DNA from: Corynebacterium suranareeae
Lineage (GTDB): Bacteria > Actinomycetota > Actinomycetes > Mycobacteriales > Mycobacteriaceae
Direction of reading: 5' to 3'
DNA: 64,000 nt
Assembly (NCBI RefSeq): GCF_002355155.1
Contig: NZ_AP017369.1
Span: 1,116,001 to 1,180,000, forward strand
Shown here: positions 9,801-18,970 of the stretch, piece after piece
How the letters are laid out: the number at the start of each line of letters is the position of its first letter
Position numbering within the stretch: position 1 is the stretch's first letter
Position numbers and translations under genes: made by a program
Notes under the pieces: model-generated
Database searches by the model: none
What the model was told of the DNA's origin: nothing
The model's input: only the letters and a program-made list of their open reading frames with translations

Positions 9801-9817
9801 TTGCGCAACGTGTGCAA
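9801..9817. promoter_or_regulatory. Candidate operator upstream of the mmpL-tetR unit
   Basis: Imperfect inverted repeat TTGCGCA-ACG-TGTGCAA (6 of 7 bases pair), about 100 bp before the mmpL start, in the 243-bp gap to the RraA gene. A third TGTGCAA half-site follows at about 9827. Position and form suit a TetR operator. The assignment is inferred. Confidence 0.35.
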
Positions 9818-9948
9818 GTTTAGCTTTGTGCAAGGGCTGGTTTAAAGCTCAGATGGAGCAATGTGTCCAATGGCGGTTTCGGGATGGATTGTGGGGTAAA
9901 TCTCGATTTTGCAGGACAAGCATACTGTTTTCGATCTATGCTGTGGTC

Positions 9949-10449
9949 ATGACTCAAAACACGCCAGGATTCATTGCAACAGCAGACCTCGTAGACATCA
10001 TCGGTGACGACGCGCAATCATGCGATACCCAATTTCAAGACCTTGGAGGACTGAAAGAATTCCACGGAACGATCACCACTGTGAAATGCCTTCAAGACAA
10101 CGCGCTGCTGAAATCCATCTTGAGTGAGGACAACCCTGGGGGAGTACTGGTTATCGACGGTGATGCCTCCGTGCACACTGCACTAGTCGGCGACATTATT
10201 GCCGGTCTTGGAAAGGAACACGGTTGGTCTGGAGTAATTGTCAACGGCGCAATCCGCGACTCCGCAGTCATCGGCACCATGGACTTCGGCTGCAAAGCGC
10301 TCGGAACCAACCCGCGGAAATCAACCAAAACCGGATCAGGAGACCGGGACGTAGTGGTCTCGATCGGTGGCATCGACTTCATTCCCGGACATTACGTTTA
10401 CGCAGATTCTGATGGAATTATTGTTACTGAAGCGCCAGTGGAGCAGTAG
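9949..10449 (+). CDS. RraA-family protein (HMG/CHA aldolase-like)
   Basis: 166-residue stand-alone RraA fold. Members are either regulators of ribonuclease E activity or class II 4-hydroxy-4-methyl-2-oxoglutarate aldolases. Here GDIIAGLG and the catalytic-type motif NGAIRD with Arg103-Asp104 fit the aldolase, and the older label menG for this family is not supported. The ATG at 9949 gives the standard family length; the longer open frame from 9826 has an implausible N-terminus. No Shine-Dalgarno is seen, but TATGCT lies about 6 nt before the ATG, so the mRNA may be leaderless. A second RraA domain occurs fused at 38545-39900. Confidence 0.82.
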   Translation: MTQNTPGFIATADLVDIIGDDAQSCDTQFQDLGGLKEFHGTITTVKCLQDNALLKSILSEDNPGGVLVIDGDASVHTALVGDIIAGLGKEHGWSGVIVNGAIRDSAVIGTMDFGCKALGTNPRKSTKTGSGDRDVVVSIGGIDFIPGHYVYADSDGIIVTEAPVEQ

Positions 10450-10598
10450 TTTGTTTGACGGGTAATTTGTTTAGGCGGTAACACAATTGGGGATTGTGGC
10501 CGATTCTTCAAGCAAGGGTAATGTCGAAATGTCTAAGCAGCTCGACTTGTATATCCCTGCTTGAACCTAAAAACTGCCGTCGATCAAAGGTGTCCCAA

Positions 10599-11261
10599 TT
10601 GTTTCATGCCGTGAGTTTCGCTCTATTGGACTCAGTAAATGTCCTGCTCATTGGCATAATTGTTGCAATTGCCGCACTTTTGCCCCGGAAGGGAAAATAT
10701 GGGCCAATCGCTACGCTGTTAGTTGCAGGCGACTGGCTCGGCGTTTTCCTCCTCAGTATCTTGGTGATGCTCGTCTTCGATGGCCTTGAGGGGGTAGTTC
10801 AAGGCTTTCTCGACTCAATTTGGTTTGGTCTCATACTTCTTGCAACCGGTATCGTTTCTTTCATAGCCACTCTGGTGTCCAAAACTGACAGCACTAGAAA
10901 ACTTGATGGATTCCTGGCACCAGTAAAAACCCCAAGCTGGAAAACCGTTGGAGCTGGACTAATTTTGGGAATTGTCCAGTCCGCGACATCACTTCCGTTT
11001 TATGCCGGGCTTGGATACTTAAGTGTTGGAAACTTTGGCCCAGCAATTCAATATGGCGGACTCGTGGTCTATGCGACCTTAGCGTTGAGCTTGCCGATTA
11101 TCGTAGCGATTCTCGTTGGCTTAGTTCGAAAGTATCCGGAAAGTCCAGTTGGTAGATTGTTTGAGCTGGTTGGGAAAAACAAAGAGCGAGTTACAAAATG
11201 GGCTGGTTACTTCGTGGCACTCGTGTTGTGTGTGATGGGTATTGCCTCGATGTTGAAGTAA
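10599..11261 (+). CDS. GAP-family (Sap-like) integral membrane protein
   Basis: About 220-residue protein with six predicted helices, beginning ALLDSVNVLLIGIIVA and ending ALVLCVMGIASMLK. The layout, with a first-helix LLDSVN, a central cytosolic loop and a second-half repeat, resembles the GAP/Sap-like part of the LysE-type transporter group, including actinobacterial sulfolipid-addressing proteins and cadmium exporters. Start uncertain: TTG at 10599 follows AAAGGTG at 6 nt; GTG at 10590 is the alternative; the frame open to 10494 yields an unlikely N-terminus. Transported substrate unknown. Confidence 0.65.
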   Translation: MFHAVSFALLDSVNVLLIGIIVAIAALLPRKGKYGPIATLLVAGDWLGVFLLSILVMLVFDGLEGVVQGFLDSIWFGLILLATGIVSFIATLVSKTDSTRKLDGFLAPVKTPSWKTVGAGLILGIVQSATSLPFYAGLGYLSVGNFGPAIQYGGLVVYATLALSLPIIVAILVGLVRKYPESPVGRLFELVGKNKERVTKWAGYFVALVLCVMGIASMLK

Positions 11262-11296
11262 ATGTTGTAGGTAATGCACTTGGTTAGTGCACTCGG

Positions 11297-11812
11297 TTAA
11301 TGCACGTACCCGTGGATCGCAAGGAACCAGCTGTTGATTCTTAGGTCAGCTTCCCTTGAAGAAATTCCATTGGTGAAGTCTTGGTACATGCTTGATGTTT
11401 CCTCCAGTGGCTGGAAATGAGGATAGAAGTCCTCATGCTTTACCGTCAATAGAACTGGCGTCCCGTACGAATCTTCTAGTCCAGGGAACTTACTGGCGAG
11501 AAGTCCAGGGAGGCGAACCTTTCTCATCCCGTTGCGGTAATTGAGATAGGTGATTAAATCGGCATGTTCAACTTCAACCCAGCCGCCATAATCAAGCTTT
11601 TTCTTACCGCCATCGATGGGAATTTCGATATTAGATTTGATGAAATGGCGTTTAGGCTTCGGGTATAAAATTTGACAGACGGAAGATCCTGTAGAAACTC
11701 GATCACCACGTTCCAGGGCTTCGATGACGGGATCCGGGAATTTTAGATTGAGTGCTGGAGCCCCGAAATGAGTTTCTCCACAGTGCCCGCAGTAGTAGTG
11801 GCCTGGTTTCAT
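11297..11812 (-). CDS. DUF2199 domain protein
   Basis: 171-residue cytosolic protein of unknown function. It opens with a zinc-ribbon-like CGHCGETHFGAP (Cys8, Cys11) followed by a region with Pro and charged residues, which is the pattern of DUF2199. No partner gene is adjacent; it is convergent with the GAP-family gene. The 294-bp gap to the HNH gene (11813-12106) shows no gene; AT-rich stretches there probably hold divergent promoters. Confidence 0.75.
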   Translation of the reverse strand: MKPGHYYCGHCGETHFGAPALNLKFPDPVIEALERGDRVSTGSSVCQILYPKPKRHFIKSNIEIPIDGGKKKLDYGGWVEVEHADLITYLNYRNGMRKVRLPGLLASKFPGLEDSYGTPVLLTVKHEDFYPHFQPLEETSSMYQDFTNGISSREADLRINSWFLAIHGYVH

Positions 11813-12106
11813 GATGTGTCTCCTTAGGTCTTAGGGTGGTTGACACTTCATAGGCTACGAGGAAAAAGGGGAGTAGCGGGTTCTGCGACTGCTAGTCCTG
11901 TGGATAACTAGCTTGTCGGATTTGATACCTGGGGATAACCCTCTGTGACCTGGAAAATTTGGGAAATGTAGGGAATGATTGGACGTAATTCTGCCTTCGT
12001 CCTGTATTGAATAAGTGTTTGCATATCACCCTTGCGTTCGAACACATGGGCGGGTAGGGTAGGTGATAACAACAAAACGGGGACCCACAGGGAAAGGGGG
12101 GACACC

Positions 12107-13726
12107 ATGAGCATTAGCACCCACGTCAACGCAATCACCACCGCACTACACGCCATCGATAATCACCTGGCAGCACTACTAGACGCTGACGGTGTCACCC
12201 TCGAGCACTACACACCCCTCGAGCCAGACCTTGTAGCACTCGAACACGCCATCAACCACCACGCCACCATCGCAGCACAAGCCACAGCACTGGCAGAACG
12301 CACCAACGCCGCCCACACCATCGGCTCCACCCACCTCATCGACTACCTCACCACCACCTTCGGCCTATCAAAAAAAGGCGCCCACCACCGCATCACCCTC
12401 GCCCACACCCTCTACCCCACCACAGGCAAAACCAGCAGTAGCACCAGTGGTGAAAGTGGCAGCGATACTGACTCCGGTGGTGATTCTGGGGATTCCGGTG
12501 GTGATGACCCTGACCCAGAACCCAACCCAGGGGATACCGGTACAGGCAATGACACTGATGGCAATGACCAGCCCGATGGTGGCTCAGGTGGCTCAGGTGG
12601 CAAGTCGCAGATCAGCGCGGAAAAACACGCCATCATCACCGAAGAACTCACCCACCTCAACCCCAATACCACACCCAGCTACGACCAGCTGCGCCACCAA
12701 GCACTCACCCACGCCATCTGGCGCACCCCAGAAGACCTACGCACCTGGCTACGCAACCAAATACGCACAGCTAACAACGCTCACCCCGATCGCATCACCG
12801 CGATGAGCAAACGCTACCTGGCGTTTAGTAAACCCGATGCCAACAACATGGTCCGCATCAGCGGCCTGATCCCTGCTACCACCGCAGCACTAATCGCAGC
12901 GAACACCGCACCCTTAACCAAACGCGGCAACCTGGTCGATACCCCACCAGCAGACGATACCCGCAGCCGTGGACAACGCCATGCTGACGCACTGCACCAC
13001 ATCATGGAGATCTACAACCAAGGCATTGTTACCCCAGCACGCGGTGGCACAGCCAGCATCATCATCTCCATGACCACCGATGACATCAACGACATCAACA
13101 CCACCGACCCCACTAACAGTAATGGTGGTAGCAGCCCACTGAACAAGCTGTACCCCACCAACACCGGGTACGCACTCAACCTGGCAGAAATCATGAATCT
13201 GATCGCTGCGAAATACGACTTCGCTGTGCTGCTTGATGGACCAACCGGGCAAGCGTTGAATGTTAACCGGATGCAACGCTCAGCGAATCTCATGCAGCGG
13301 ATTGCGTTGTTCGCCTCAGAGTTAGTGTGTAGTGCCCCGCATTGTGATCGCCCGCAGTTAGAGTGCGAGGTTCATCATCTTGACCCGTGGGTTAAAGGTG
13401 GGTTGACCAACCTGGTGAACTTAACCCAGCAGTGTTATAACCATCATCCCCGTATTGATGATTCACGTAGTGGGGTCAATGGGAAAGGCTATATGGACCG
13501 CGATCCTGATACAGGTCGGGCAGCGCATTATCCTGCGGATGGTTCAGGTCCGGTGTGTAACCGCTCTGCTGCATCAGATAGTTCAGGTGGTGCGTGGGCG
13601 AGACGTAAACACCACGGCCCACCACCACACCACCAACCACCACACCACCCACCACCGGATCCACCAGGACCACCAGACGATGTACCGGGTGATGTGTCTA
13701 GTCCTGCTGTCGATACCCTGTTTTAG
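12107..13726 (+). CDS. DUF222 / HNH endonuclease-domain protein with repetitive linker
   Basis: 539-residue protein of the actinobacterial DUF222-HNH type (13E12-like). The N-terminal helical DUF222 part (1-105) is interrupted by a linker of about 65 residues made of Gly, Ser, Asp, Thr and Pro (GESGSDTDSGGDSGDSGG, then GGSGGSGG). The rest of DUF222 follows to about 390. The HNH region has VCSAPHCDR, HHLDPWVKGG and NLTQQCYNHH, the expected metal and zinc residues. The tail is rich in His and Pro (HHGPPPHHQPPHHPPP). ATG chosen because of AAAGGGGGG 6 nt before it. Base use differs from neighbours (many CAC, ACC and CCA codons). Cellular role of this family is unknown. Confidence 0.82.
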   Translation: MSISTHVNAITTALHAIDNHLAALLDADGVTLEHYTPLEPDLVALEHAINHHATIAAQATALAERTNAAHTIGSTHLIDYLTTTFGLSKKGAHHRITLAHTLYPTTGKTSSSTSGESGSDTDSGGDSGDSGGDDPDPEPNPGDTGTGNDTDGNDQPDGGSGGSGGKSQISAEKHAIITEELTHLNPNTTPSYDQLRHQALTHAIWRTPEDLRTWLRNQIRTANNAHPDRITAMSKRYLAFSKPDANNMVRISGLIPATTAALIAANTAPLTKRGNLVDTPPADDTRSRGQRHADALHHIMEIYNQGIVTPARGGTASIIISMTTDDINDINTTDPTNSNGGSSPLNKLYPTNTGYALNLAEIMNLIAAKYDFAVLLDGPTGQALNVNRMQRSANLMQRIALFASELVCSAPHCDRPQLECEVHHLDPWVKGGLTNLVNLTQQCYNHHPRIDDSRSGVNGKGYMDRDPDTGRAAHYPADGSGPVCNRSAASDSSGGAWARRKHHGPPPHHQPPHHPPPDPPGPPDDVPGDVSSPAVDTLF

Positions 13727-13751
13727 CCTGTGCCTGTTACCAGCCGCTGTA

Positions 13752-13773
13752 GTGTGCCTGGTACCGGGCACAC
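13752..13773. terminator. Hairpin between convergent HNH and prfC genes
   Basis: GTGTGCC / GGCACAC arms around an 8-nt loop, 26 bp after the HNH stop. There is no clear T-run, so a role as terminator is likely only from its position. Confidence 0.35.
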
Positions 13774-13852
13774 ACCCCTGCCCACAGCCCGAGGCACCAG
13801 ACCCCAGCCACCAACAACCCAGACGTCGACAAGCACACTCCCGACAAGTAAA

Positions 13853-15511
13853 TTACTCAGCTACCAGCGACTCCAGCACGAAATCAGGGTGCTCCTTCTC
13901 GATGAAGGACAGGCGCCACTTGTCGCTGAACAGGGCAATCAGCTCTCCGTCGGTGCGGGTGAAGATTTCCACGCCGCGCTGCTTCGCCAGTTCAGGTGCG
14001 GTTTCGGCAGTTGTGCGGCGGGCGACGGTGTAAGGAATTGGGTCGGCAACCGTTTCGACGTTGTATTCCACTTCCATGCGGGCCTGCATCACTTCGAACT
14101 GCATCGGACCGACCGCAGCCATGACTGGGTTGGCGTCGCCGCGCAGGTCGTTTTTGAGGATCTGGACAACGCCTTCGGAATCCAGCTGCTCGAGGGCTTT
14201 GCGGAACTGCTTGTATTTGCCAAGTGATTTGGCGCGCAGGATGCGGAAGTGCTCTGGGGCGAACTTCGGCATTGGTGGGTATTGGATTTTTCGGCCTTCG
14301 TAGATGGTGTCGCCTGGTGCGAGTGCGCCGGCGTTGACGAGGCCGACGATGTCGCCAGGGAAGGCAGTTTCGACGGTGGAGCGGGTGCGGCCGAAGACGG
14401 TGAGGGCGTATTTGGTGGAGAAGCTGCGGCCGGATTGGGAGTGGGTGACTTGCATGCCGCGGTCGAATTCGCCGGAGACTACGCGCATGAAGGCGAGGGT
14501 GTCGCGGTGGTTTTTGTCCATGCCGGCTTGCACTTTGAATACGACGCCAGAGAAATCATCGGTGGTGTCGCGGTGCTCATCCATTGCGGAGGTGGCGGCT
14601 TCAAGTGCTTTGGGGTCGGCGTCGCGGCCGGCGGGCGATGGTGCGAGTTGGCAGAGGGTGTCCAGGATTTGGTGGACGCCGAAGTTGAGCATCGCGGAGG
14701 CGAAGATCAGTGGGGAGGTGGTGCAGTTGAGGAAGAGTTCTTGGTCGTGGACAGCGCCGTCGGCGGCGAGGAGTTCGGCTTCTTCGGTGGCGTTTTCCCA
14801 GACTTCGCCTTCGCGTTCGGTGGCTTCTTCTGGGGTGTAGAAGTTTTCTGGGGCGATGGTGGAGCCGCCGGCGGTGCGGGTGAAGTGGATGTATTCTTCG
14901 GCTTCGCCGTCGTTGTTGATGCGGGCAAGTCCTCGGAAGTCGCCGGCTTCACCGACTGGCCAGAATAGTGGGGTTGGTTGGAGTTCGATTTCTTTGACGA
15001 TTTCGTCGACGAGCTCGAGTGGGGTGCGGCCGACGCGGTCCCATTTGTTGATCACGGTGATGATCGGCAGTCCGCGGGCTTTGCAGACGCGGAAGAGTTG
15101 GAGGGTTTGGGGTTCAAGTCCTTTGGCGGCGTCGATAAGCATGACGGCGGCGTCGACGGCCATAAGCACGCGGTAGGTGTCTTCGGAGAAGTCGGCGTGA
15201 CCTGGGGTGTCAACGAGGTTGATCATGAAGGGTTCGCCTTCGTGGCCTTCTGGTGCGTACTCGAATTGGAGTGCGGACGAGGCGATGGAGATGCCGCGGT
15301 CTTTTTCCATTTCCATCCAGTCGGAGACTGTCGCTTTGCGTCCTGCTTTGCCGTGTGTGGCGCCGGCTTCGGAGATGATGTGTGCGTGCAGCGCCAATGC
15401 CTCGGTCAGGGTGGATTTACCGGCGTCGGGGTGTGCGATTACGGCGAATGTTCTGCGGCGGTGCGCCTCTGCGGCGGTTGTGGCAGTGGTGGCGGAATTG
15501 GCGGTGCTCAT
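13853..15511 (-). CDS. prfC: Peptide chain release factor 3
   Basis: Translational GTPase RF3 that recycles RF1/RF2 from the ribosome. 552 residues. G1 AHPDAGKST, G2 region with the RGISI switch segment, G3 DTPGHADFSED, G4 NKWD. Domains II (about 330-400) and III follow. Start set at the ATG at 15511, giving MSTANSATTATT just before the usual N-terminus; the open frame continues upstream to 15646 but reads unlike the family. No SD; TATTCT 8 nt before the ATG suggests a leaderless mRNA. The opposite strand carries long Gly/Val-rich open frames that are composition artefacts. Confidence 0.93.
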   Translation of the reverse strand: MSTANSATTATTAAEAHRRRTFAVIAHPDAGKSTLTEALALHAHIISEAGATHGKAGRKATVSDWMEMEKDRGISIASSALQFEYAPEGHEGEPFMINLVDTPGHADFSEDTYRVLMAVDAAVMLIDAAKGLEPQTLQLFRVCKARGLPIITVINKWDRVGRTPLELVDEIVKEIELQPTPLFWPVGEAGDFRGLARINNDGEAEEYIHFTRTAGGSTIAPENFYTPEEATEREGEVWENATEEAELLAADGAVHDQELFLNCTTSPLIFASAMLNFGVHQILDTLCQLAPSPAGRDADPKALEAATSAMDEHRDTTDDFSGVVFKVQAGMDKNHRDTLAFMRVVSGEFDRGMQVTHSQSGRSFSTKYALTVFGRTRSTVETAFPGDIVGLVNAGALAPGDTIYEGRKIQYPPMPKFAPEHFRILRAKSLGKYKQFRKALEQLDSEGVVQILKNDLRGDANPVMAAVGPMQFEVMQARMEVEYNVETVADPIPYTVARRTTAETAPELAKQRGVEIFTRTDGELIALFSDKWRLSFIEKEHPDFVLESLVAE

Positions 15512-15676
15512 GAATATCAAGAATAGCGGGTTGTAGGCGCTCGGCCATAGTCGCCCCAGCTCAGGCATTTTGTGCGCCGGCGTTGCCTGCTTATCGACGC
15601 CTCCCCCTGTCGTCCCCAATTCGGGGGTGACTGAAATGTAATGCACATCACCACATTTAAGCTCAAAAACAATTAC

Positions 15677-15720
15677 CTATAGGCTGACAGAAACTCTAAA
15701 AACTATAGAGCTATAGAAAC
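15677..15720 (+). promoter_or_regulatory. Two tandem AmtR-like boxes upstream of urtA
   Basis: Two 18-bp direct copies of CTATAG-N6-AGAAAC start at 15677 and 15703, 26 bp apart. The form agrees with the CTATAG-N6-A(T)AG consensus of AmtR, the TetR-type nitrogen repressor of C. glutamicum, which is known to control urea uptake genes. The second box ends 19 bp before the urtA start, next to the CGGAGG ribosome site, fitting direct repression. Confidence 0.75.
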
Positions 15721-15739
15721 CTGAACTTCGGAGGTATCC

Positions 15740-17011
15740 ATGACCCGTCTCATTGGTAAACAAGTACTCACCATCACGGCCGTCTCAGCAATGACGCTGG
15801 CCTTGGCATCATGCACCCGCGCAGTGGATGCAACCTCCGCAGATGGAACCGCGAGCAACACCGCTGCTTCCTGTGTGGATACATCCGGTGACACCATCAA
15901 GATCGGTTTCATCAACTCCTTGTCTGGAACCATGGCAATCTCTGAAACCACCGTCAATCAGTCTCTGCACATGGCTGCCGATGAAATCAACGCAGCCGGC
16001 GGTGTCCTGGGTAAACAACTGGTGATTTCTGAAGAAGACGGCGCCAGCGAACCCGCCACCTTTGCCGAGCGTTCCCAGCGCCTCATCCAACAAGAATGTG
16101 TTGCAGCGGTGTTCGGTGGCTGGACGTCCGCCTCCCGCAAAGCAATGCTTCCAGTCTTTGAGGGCAATAACTCCTTGCTGTTTTACCCAGTGCAGTACGA
16201 GGGCATGGAATCTTCGCCAAATATTTTCTACACCGGTGCTACCACCAACCAGCAGATCATTCCTGCCCTTGACTATTTGCGCGAAAACGGCCTCAACCGC
16301 CTGTTCCTCGTTGGTTCAGACTATGTTTTCCCACGCACTGCCAACTCGATTATCAAGGACTACGCAGAAGCCAACGGCATGGAAATCGTCGGGGAAGATT
16401 ACGCACCTTTGGGATCTACTGACTTCACCACGATTGCCAACCGCATGCGCGATTCCAACGCCGACGCCGTGTTTAACACCCTCAACGGTGATTCGAACGT
16501 GGCATTTTTCCGCCAGTACAACAGCCTTGGATTCAACGCCGACACGCTACCTGTGATGTCCGTATCCATTGCTGAGGAAGAAGTCGGTGGCATTGGCACT
16601 GCCAATATCGAAGGCCAACTGGTGGCGTGGGACTACTACCAAACAGTGGATACACCAGAAAATGCGACCTTTGTGGAGAACTTCAAGGAGCTTTACGGCC
16701 AGGATCGTGTGACCTCTGATCCGATGGAAGCTGCCTACACCAGCCTGTACCTCTGGAAAGAAATGGTAGAAAAGGCCGACTCCTTTGAGGTCGCTGCAAT
16801 TCAGGAAGCCGCCGATGGAACGACCTTTGCCGCACCGGAAGGAACCGTGGTGGTTGATGGGGATAACAACCACATCTCAAAGACCCCGCGCATTGGTCGA
16901 ATTCGCCCTGATGGATTGATCGACACCATTTGGGAAACAGATTCTCCCGTTGATCCTGATCCGTTCTTATCGTCCTACGACTGGGCTAACACTACCTCCG
17001 CTACGTCTTAA
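15740..17011 (+). CDS. urtA: Urea ABC transporter, substrate-binding lipoprotein
   Basis: Extracytoplasmic urea receptor of the UrtABCDE transporter, 423 residues. Signal peptide with lipobox LASC; Cys25 would be lipidated. The type I periplasmic-binding fold follows, starting at [17 protein letters not shown] with the usual GVLGKQL and [15 protein letters not shown] segments of UrtA rather than of branched-chain amino-acid receptors. ATG 8 nt after CGGAGG. First gene of the urtABCDE operon, 10 bp before urtB. Confidence 0.93.
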   Translation: MTRLIGKQVLTITAVSAMTLALASCTRAVDATSADGTASNTAASCVDTSGDTIKIGFINSLSGTMAISETTVNQSLHMAADEINAAGGVLGKQLVISEEDGASEPATFAERSQRLIQQECVAAVFGGWTSASRKAMLPVFEGNNSLLFYPVQYEGMESSPNIFYTGATTNQQIIPALDYLRENGLNRLFLVGSDYVFPRTANSIIKDYAEANGMEIVGEDYAPLGSTDFTTIANRMRDSNADAVFNTLNGDSNVAFFRQYNSLGFNADTLPVMSVSIAEEEVGGIGTANIEGQLVAWDYYQTVDTPENATFVENFKELYGQDRVTSDPMEAAYTSLYLWKEMVEKADSFEVAAIQEAADGTTFAAPEGTVVVDGDNNHISKTPRIGRIRPDGLIDTIWETDSPVDPDPFLSSYDWANTTSATS

Positions 17012-17021
17012 AGGTGAGCTC

Positions 17022-17906
17022 ATGGATATTTTATTTAATCAGCTGGTCGCAGGGCTTTCAGTCGGCTCCGTGCTGCTGCTTGTCGCCGTAGGTTTGTCCC
17101 TGACGTTTGGGCAAATGGGCGTGATCAATATGGCGCATGGTGAATTCATCATGGTTGGTGCCTATACCGCGTTTGTTGTTCAACTTGTTGTGGGGGCTGC
17201 TGGAATCTCGCTGCTGGTCAGTATTCCCTTGGCCTTTATCATTGGTGGGCTTTTCGGAGTGGTCCTGGAGCAGTTCTTGCTTCGCTACCTGTACCACCGG
17301 CCGCTAGATACGCTGTTGGCCACCTTTGGAATTGGTTTGATACTGCAGCAAGTGGCACGTGATATTTTCGGCGCTCCCGCAGTCGATGTTCGGGCCCCTG
17401 AGTTTTTGCGTGGAAACGTTGAAATCTTCGGTGTCCTGGTTCCCACAGCACGATTGTTTATTTTGGCTCTGGCCATTGCCTCGGTTACCGCACTGGCTAT
17501 TTTTCTCAACCGAACAGCGTGGGGCCGACGCATCCGCGCAGTGGTGCTCAACCGTGACTTGGCAGAAACCACAGGCATTGATACCCGCGCGACCGACCGT
17601 ATGACTTTCTTCGTGGGATCTGGACTAGCCGGAATCGCTGGTGTTGCCATCACTTTGATCGGGGCGACTGGCCCCACAATTGGCCAAAACTACATTGTGG
17701 ATGCATTCCTTGTTGTTGCCGCCGGTGGCATTGGGCGCGTCAAAGGTGCCGTGATCATGGCGTTTGCTCTGGGCATAATGCAGGCCTTTGTGGAATATAC
17801 GACAGGGGCGAGCCTAGCTAAGTTCATTGTCCTTATCGCGGTGGTTGCTTTCTTGCAGTTTAGGCCTCAAGGACTTTTCCAAACTCAAACTAGGAGCCTC
17901 GTATGA
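17022..17906 (+). CDS. urtB: Urea ABC transporter, permease UrtB
   Basis: First membrane subunit (LivH type), 294 residues and about eight helices. Family motifs: GLSLTFGQMGVINMAHGEF and the cytosolic EAA-like loop AETTGIDTRATDRMTF. The ATG at 17022 has AAAGGTGAG just before it; a longer open frame overlapping urtA is ignored. Its stop overlaps the urtC start (ATGA, 4 nt), indicating coupled translation. Confidence 0.93.
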   Translation: MDILFNQLVAGLSVGSVLLLVAVGLSLTFGQMGVINMAHGEFIMVGAYTAFVVQLVVGAAGISLLVSIPLAFIIGGLFGVVLEQFLLRYLYHRPLDTLLATFGIGLILQQVARDIFGAPAVDVRAPEFLRGNVEIFGVLVPTARLFILALAIASVTALAIFLNRTAWGRRIRAVVLNRDLAETTGIDTRATDRMTFFVGSGLAGIAGVAITLIGATGPTIGQNYIVDAFLVVAAGGIGRVKGAVIMAFALGIMQAFVEYTTGASLAKFIVLIAVVAFLQFRPQGLFQTQTRSLV

Positions 17907-18970
17907 GCATCCAATTGAAAAAACCCGCAAAAAAGAGCGTGAAGCCGAAACTTAGCGTCGTTAATGCTCCCACGCTGCGCGTGGCTGCGCTGGGCCTGGC
18001 CGGACTCGCCGCTGTGTTGCTGTGCGCCCCGCTGTTTTTGTCTACTTTTCAGCTGACGTTGATGTCGCGGTTGGTGTGTTATGCCATCGTGGCAGTCGGA
18101 ATCGGCTTGGCCTGGGGTAGGGGTGGAATGCTCACCTTGGGCCAGGGCGTGTTCTTTGGAATTGGTGCGTACATCATGGCGATGCACATGCTGTTTAGTG
18201 ATGCGCAACTTTTTGGCGGCGCGCCTGTTCCAGCATGGTGGTCCATTTTTGCCCATCCAGCTATCGCACTTGCTGCGGTGCTTGTAGTTCCCGGAATCCT
18301 AGCTTTTGTTATTGGGTTTTCCATTTTCAAACGACGCATCAAAGGTGCCTACTTCGCGATCGTGAACCAGGCATTAGCCGCAGCCGTTGTGGTGTTGCTG
18401 GTTGGTCAGCAAGATTCACTCGGAGGTTCCAATGGTTTATCGGGTTTTAGATCGTTTATGGGGTTCGCGGTTTATGACCCCATCAACCGCATCATGTTTT
18501 ACTTCACGGCAGTCGCGGTCCTCCTGGGGTTGGTGGCTATCTCATATTGGCTCATGCGCAGCCGCTATGGAGAATTGCTCGTGGCCACTAGAGATGCCGA
18601 AGAACGCGTGCGATTTTTAGGTTATGATCCCGCGCTGATCAAGACAGCAGCGTACGTGATTGCCGCAATGATTGCAGGTATTGCCGGCGCACTATTTGTT
18701 CCGATCGTGGGCATTATTTCCCCAGCTGAAATCGGTGTGGTTCCGTCCATCGTGTTTGTTATCGCGGTGGCTGCTGGTGGCAGGGCCTCACTTTTTGGAC
18801 CCGTAATTGGTGCCCTTGTTTTGGGGTGGGTGGAATCTAGCTTGGCCCAAACATTTCCCAGCATGTGGTCGTATTTCCAAGGCGCAATCTTGGTCATCGT
18901 CATCGTTTTGCTTCCGGGTGGAATCGCATCAATAACATTTAAACGCAGCAGAAAGGCCACGCAATCATGA
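17903..18970 (+). CDS. urtC: Urea ABC transporter, permease UrtC
   Basis: Second membrane subunit (LivM type), 355 residues. A basic N-terminus (KKPAKKSVKPK) precedes about nine helices. GIGLAWGRGGMLTLGQGVFFG and the coupling-loop region ATRDAEERVRFLGYD are typical. Overlaps both neighbours by 4 nt. Confidence 0.93.
   Translation: MSIQLKKPAKKSVKPKLSVVNAPTLRVAALGLAGLAAVLLCAPLFLSTFQLTLMSRLVCYAIVAVGIGLAWGRGGMLTLGQGVFFGIGAYIMAMHMLFSDAQLFGGAPVPAWWSIFAHPAIALAAVLVVPGILAFVIGFSIFKRRIKGAYFAIVNQALAAAVVVLLVGQQDSLGGSNGLSGFRSFMGFAVYDPINRIMFYFTAVAVLLGLVAISYWLMRSRYGELLVATRDAEERVRFLGYDPALIKTAAYVIAAMIAGIAGALFVPIVGIISPAEIGVVPSIVFVIAVAAGGRASLFGPVIGALVLGWVESSLAQTFPSMWSYFQGAILVIVIVLLPGGIASITFKRSRKATQS

Noticed and set aside
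12107-13726. Homing endonuclease or phage terminase-associated HNH
   Set aside because: The DUF222 arrangement is that of the chromosomal actinobacterial family, with no intron, intein or phage genes near it.
13455-14033. 192-codon frame across the end of the HNH gene and into prfC
   Set aside because: Shadow of the repetitive His/Pro-coding tail of the HNH gene in another frame.
14249-14968. Long Gly/Val/Phe-rich open frames on the plus strand
   Set aside because: They lie opposite prfC, whose protein is unmistakable, and have compositional bias only, with no ribosome site or family motif.
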